Assembly (NCBI GenBank): GCA_021780625.1
Contig: JAJXYI010000464.1
Location: 1 to 10,421, forward strand
Direction of reading: 5' to 3'
DNA from: a bacterium
GTDB taxonomy: Bacteria > Verrucomicrobiota > Verrucomicrobiae > Opitutales > Opitutaceae
DNA length: 10,421 bases
The notes beneath the pieces are model-generated. The model ran no database searches. It had not been told where the DNA came from and saw only the letters and a list, made by a program, of their open reading frames with translations. Of this stretch, positions 9,109 to 10,421 are shown piece after piece. Within the stretch, counting starts at the first letter, position 1. Each line of letters starts with the position of its first letter. Made by a program: the position numbers and the translations under genes.

Positions 9109-9318
9109 TTACTTTCCGAGGAACAGGGAGTAGAAGGCGATGGCCTCGACGAAGGCCATGCCGATGATGCCCTGCACGAGGATCTTGCCCGAAGCGCCGG
9201 GATTGCGGCCGACGGCCTCGACGGCCTTGGTGCCGACGAAACCGACGCCGAGAGCGGCGCCGAGACAGCCGAGCGCGCCCTGGATGCTGCCAGTCATTTC
9301 AGCGATGGTGTGGATCAT
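9109..9318 (-). CDS. atpE: F1F0 ATP synthase subunit c (rotor ring)
   Basis: 69 residues, at the short end for c subunits. The protein is a helical hairpin that forms the proton-driven rotor ring. Helix 1 carries a glycine-rich stretch (GALGCLGAALGVGFVG, 14-29). The cytoplasmic loop has the conserved Arg38-Asn39-Pro40 that contacts gamma and epsilon. Helix 2 (GIIGMAFVEAIAFYSLF, 50-66) carries the ion-binding Glu58. Sodium-type c subunits have a glutamine in helix 1 and a serine just after the glutamate; the matching positions here are Val25 and Ala59, so a proton ring is predicted. I chose the ATG at 9318 (MIHTIAEM). An in-frame ATG at 9369 would add 17 residues with no family match, and these are translated from the repeat-bearing spacer. 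The gene follows atpB by 70 bases. No Shine-Dalgarno is present; a CA-rich heptamer tract ends two bases before the start. Confidence 0.96.
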   Translation of the reverse strand: MIHTIAEMTGSIQGALGCLGAALGVGFVGTKAVEAVGRNPGASGKILVQGIIGMAFVEAIAFYSLFLGK

Positions 9319-9320
9319 GA

Positions 9321-9341
9321 TGGTTGGTGGTTGATGGTTGA
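9321..9341 (-). repeat. Three tandem heptamers directly upstream of atpE
   Basis: In the sense of transcription the tract reads TCAACCA, TCAACCA, CCAACCA, ending two bases before the atpE ATG; it continues upstream into CTCTC. The tract has no G, so it should be unstructured in the mRNA. It sits where a ribosome binding site would be expected. A possible 6-bp hairpin (GCATGC/GCGTGC with one G-U pair, 9354-9371) lies just upstream. A role in raising translation of the highly needed c subunit is plausible but inferred. Confidence 0.7.
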
Positions 9342-9388
9342 GAGAGCCTCCGTGCACGCAGTGAAGCATGCTCCCGAAGGCAAAGGGG

Positions 9389-10264
9389 TTAGTGATGCTC
9401 CGCGGCGCCCTCGTGGTGGTCGTCGCCGTGGTTGCAGATCAGGCCGATGTAGACGGCAACGAGCAGCGTCCAGACGAGCGCCTGGACGACGCCCACGAGC
9501 ATCTCCATGAAATAGAAGGGAATCGGAAGCCCCCACGCGCAGATCGCGGACATGGAGTGCATCAGGTTCTCACCGCCGAAGATGTTGCCGAAGAGACGGA
9601 AGGACAGCGAGACGGGGCGGAACGCGATGGAGATGATCTCGATCAGGCCGACACCGAAGAAGATGACAAACAGCGGGTAATAGATCACGGCCGGCACGTC
9701 GCGTTTGTCGGCCTTGTTGCCGAAGATATCATAGAGGACGGCCTTGGGGCCCGCGTAACGGAGGATGAAGTACAGCCAGGCGATCATGCAGACGCCCGCC
9801 ATCGCGAAGGTCATGTTCATGTCCGCGTTGGCCGGGCGCACGAGCTCCATCCATTCGCCGTGTTCGAGCACCTTGATGCTACCGACGCCGGGGATGAGGC
9901 TGCTCCAGTTCTGGATGAGGATGAACGTGAAAAGACCGATCAGAAGGGGGAAGGTCGGACCGGCGGCCTTCGGCCCGACGATCGGGGCGAAGAGATCGCG
10001 TATACCCTCCACTAGGGATTCCACAATCGACTGGCCCAGCCCCGGGATCAGCTTAGGACGGCCCACCGCGAGGCGCACGATGACGATGAGCGCGATCGCG
10101 ATGACCCAGCTGTAGACCATGCTGTTCGTGACCGGGAGGCCCAGCAGGTGGAATAGCGGCTCCGCCGCAGGGTTCAAACCGGCGTGCGCCTCCGCCGCTG
10201 ACGCGGGTGCCGCGGTCAGGAGGGTGGCAAGAGCTGCGAGGGCCATGGAGAGTGTGCGTCGCAT
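9389..10264 (-). CDS. atpB: F1F0 ATP synthase subunit a, with N-terminal signal peptide
   Basis: 291 residues. Subunit a is the membrane stator that forms the two proton half-channels against the c-ring. The N-terminus (MRR, a hydrophobic stretch to about 18, then PASA before AEAH) looks like a cleavable signal peptide, with a likely cut near residue 23 or 24. Several transmembrane helices follow (about 50-67, 105-120, 150-170, 193-213, 255-277). The essential arginine is Arg223 in SLSFRLFGNIFGGEN; Glu232 is nine residues later, as in E. coli Glu219. Glu254 occupies the place of E. coli His245, and Gln261 that of Gln252. The C-terminus is short and histidine-rich. It opens the operon, 70 bases before atpE. 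The ATG at 10264 keeps the two arginines of the signal peptide; a start at Met7 would lose them. No Shine-Dalgarno is visible. Uncertainty concerns only the exact start. Confidence 0.96.
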   Translation of the reverse strand: MRRTLSMALAALATLLTAAPASAAEAHAGLNPAAEPLFHLLGLPVTNSMVYSWVIAIALIVIVRLAVGRPKLIPGLGQSIVESLVEGIRDLFAPIVGPKAAGPTFPLLIGLFTFILIQNWSSLIPGVGSIKVLEHGEWMELVRPANADMNMTFAMAGVCMIAWLYFILRYAGPKAVLYDIFGNKADKRDVPAVIYYPLFVIFFGVGLIEIISIAFRPVSLSFRLFGNIFGGENLMHSMSAICAWGLPIPFYFMEMLVGVVQALVWTLLVAVYIGLICNHGDDHHEGAAEHH

Positions 10265-10372
10265 GTGGGTCCGTGCGGGGAAAATGGTACCGCTAGGGCT
10301 TGCTGCCGGGGCGGCAAACGCGATCTATCCGTTTCTGGCGATAATTCAGGCTTAACATACTCGACGCGTCAC
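10265..10372 (-). other. Leader region upstream of atpB
   Basis: This stretch of 108 bases separates atpB from the possible end of an upstream gene. It is AT-richer at its upstream end (around 10333-10360) than the genes. It holds one tiny perfect hairpin (TGCCG/CGGCA with a 3-base loop, 10304-10316). I found no pair of -35/-10 hexamers with good matches and spacing, so the operon promoter may be here in a form I cannot recognise, or further upstream outside the window. Confidence 0.4.
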
Positions 10373-10421
10373 TTAGAAGTATTCCGAATAGTTAAGGCTA
10401 TAGCGGTTGATCATCAACAAA
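10373..10421 (-). CDS. Possible C-terminal end of an upstream gene (partial)
   Basis: Reading the minus strand from base 10420, one frame is open for 15 codons (LLMINRYSLNYSEYF) before a TAA at 10375-10373; the other two frames have stops almost at once. The stretch starts hydrophobic and ends in a short polar tail. Many atp operons begin with a small membrane protein gene (AtpI or AtpZ), and a final membrane helix with a short tail would fit, but 15 codons are far too few to identify a protein, and such an opening is common by chance. Confidence 0.25.
   Translation of the reverse strand, partial: LLMINRYSLNYSEYF

Noticed and set aside
9109..9369. Longer atpE with a start at 9369
   Set aside because: The extra 17 residues (rich in His, Pro, Asn from the repeat tract) do not match c subunits, and MIHTIAEM at 9318 gives a normal N-terminus.
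10389..10417. TTGATG-17-TAACTA as a promoter for the atp operon
   Set aside because: The -10 hexamer matches the consensus at only two positions and it would lie inside the possible end of an upstream gene.

Overview
The window carries a complete F-type ATP synthase operon on the minus strand. It is followed by the 5' part of a very long AsmA-like gene on the same strand that runs off the left edge. The DNA is GC-rich with strongly GC-biased third codon positions. The single-locus order a-c-b-delta-alpha-gamma-beta-epsilon, the protein sequences (signal peptide on subunit a, short c subunit) and the almost complete lack of Shine-Dalgarno sequences remind me of Verrucomicrobiota, perhaps an Opitutus-like bacterium. 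That assignment is from memory of similar sequences, not from a search.

Layout, in the direction of transcription (right to left). The right end (10373-10421) may hold the last codons of an upstream gene; this is weakly supported. A leader of about 108 bases follows, then atpB (9389-10264), atpE (9109-9318), atpF (8490-9047), atpH (8083-8478), atpA (6511-8037), atpG (5597-6472), atpD (4148-5566) and atpC (3731-4138). Gaps between the genes are 9 to 70 bases, with no overlaps. A strong intrinsic terminator lies about 40 bases after atpC (3646-3691). The rest of the 222-base gap holds a small hairpin and a plausible sigma70-type promoter. The AsmA-like gene then starts at 3508 and is open for 1169 codons to base 1.

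The eight atp genes encode the whole proton-driven ATP synthase: F0 (a, b, c) in the inner membrane and F1 (alpha, beta, gamma, delta, epsilon) in the cytoplasm. Key residues in a, c, beta and alpha are present, and the c subunit lacks the side chains of a sodium-type site. Less usual details are a delta subunit of only 131 residues, a Gln-to-Gly change in the alpha P-loop, and a three-copy heptamer tract directly before the atpE start. The AsmA-like protein is predicted to be anchored in the inner membrane and to span the periplasm. It belongs to a family linked to outer-membrane lipid homeostasis, and it contains an internal duplication of about 200 residues.

I saw no mobile elements, CRISPR arrays, tRNA or rRNA genes, and nothing that looks like a new multi-gene system. 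This is mostly a core housekeeping region with a few details worth checking.
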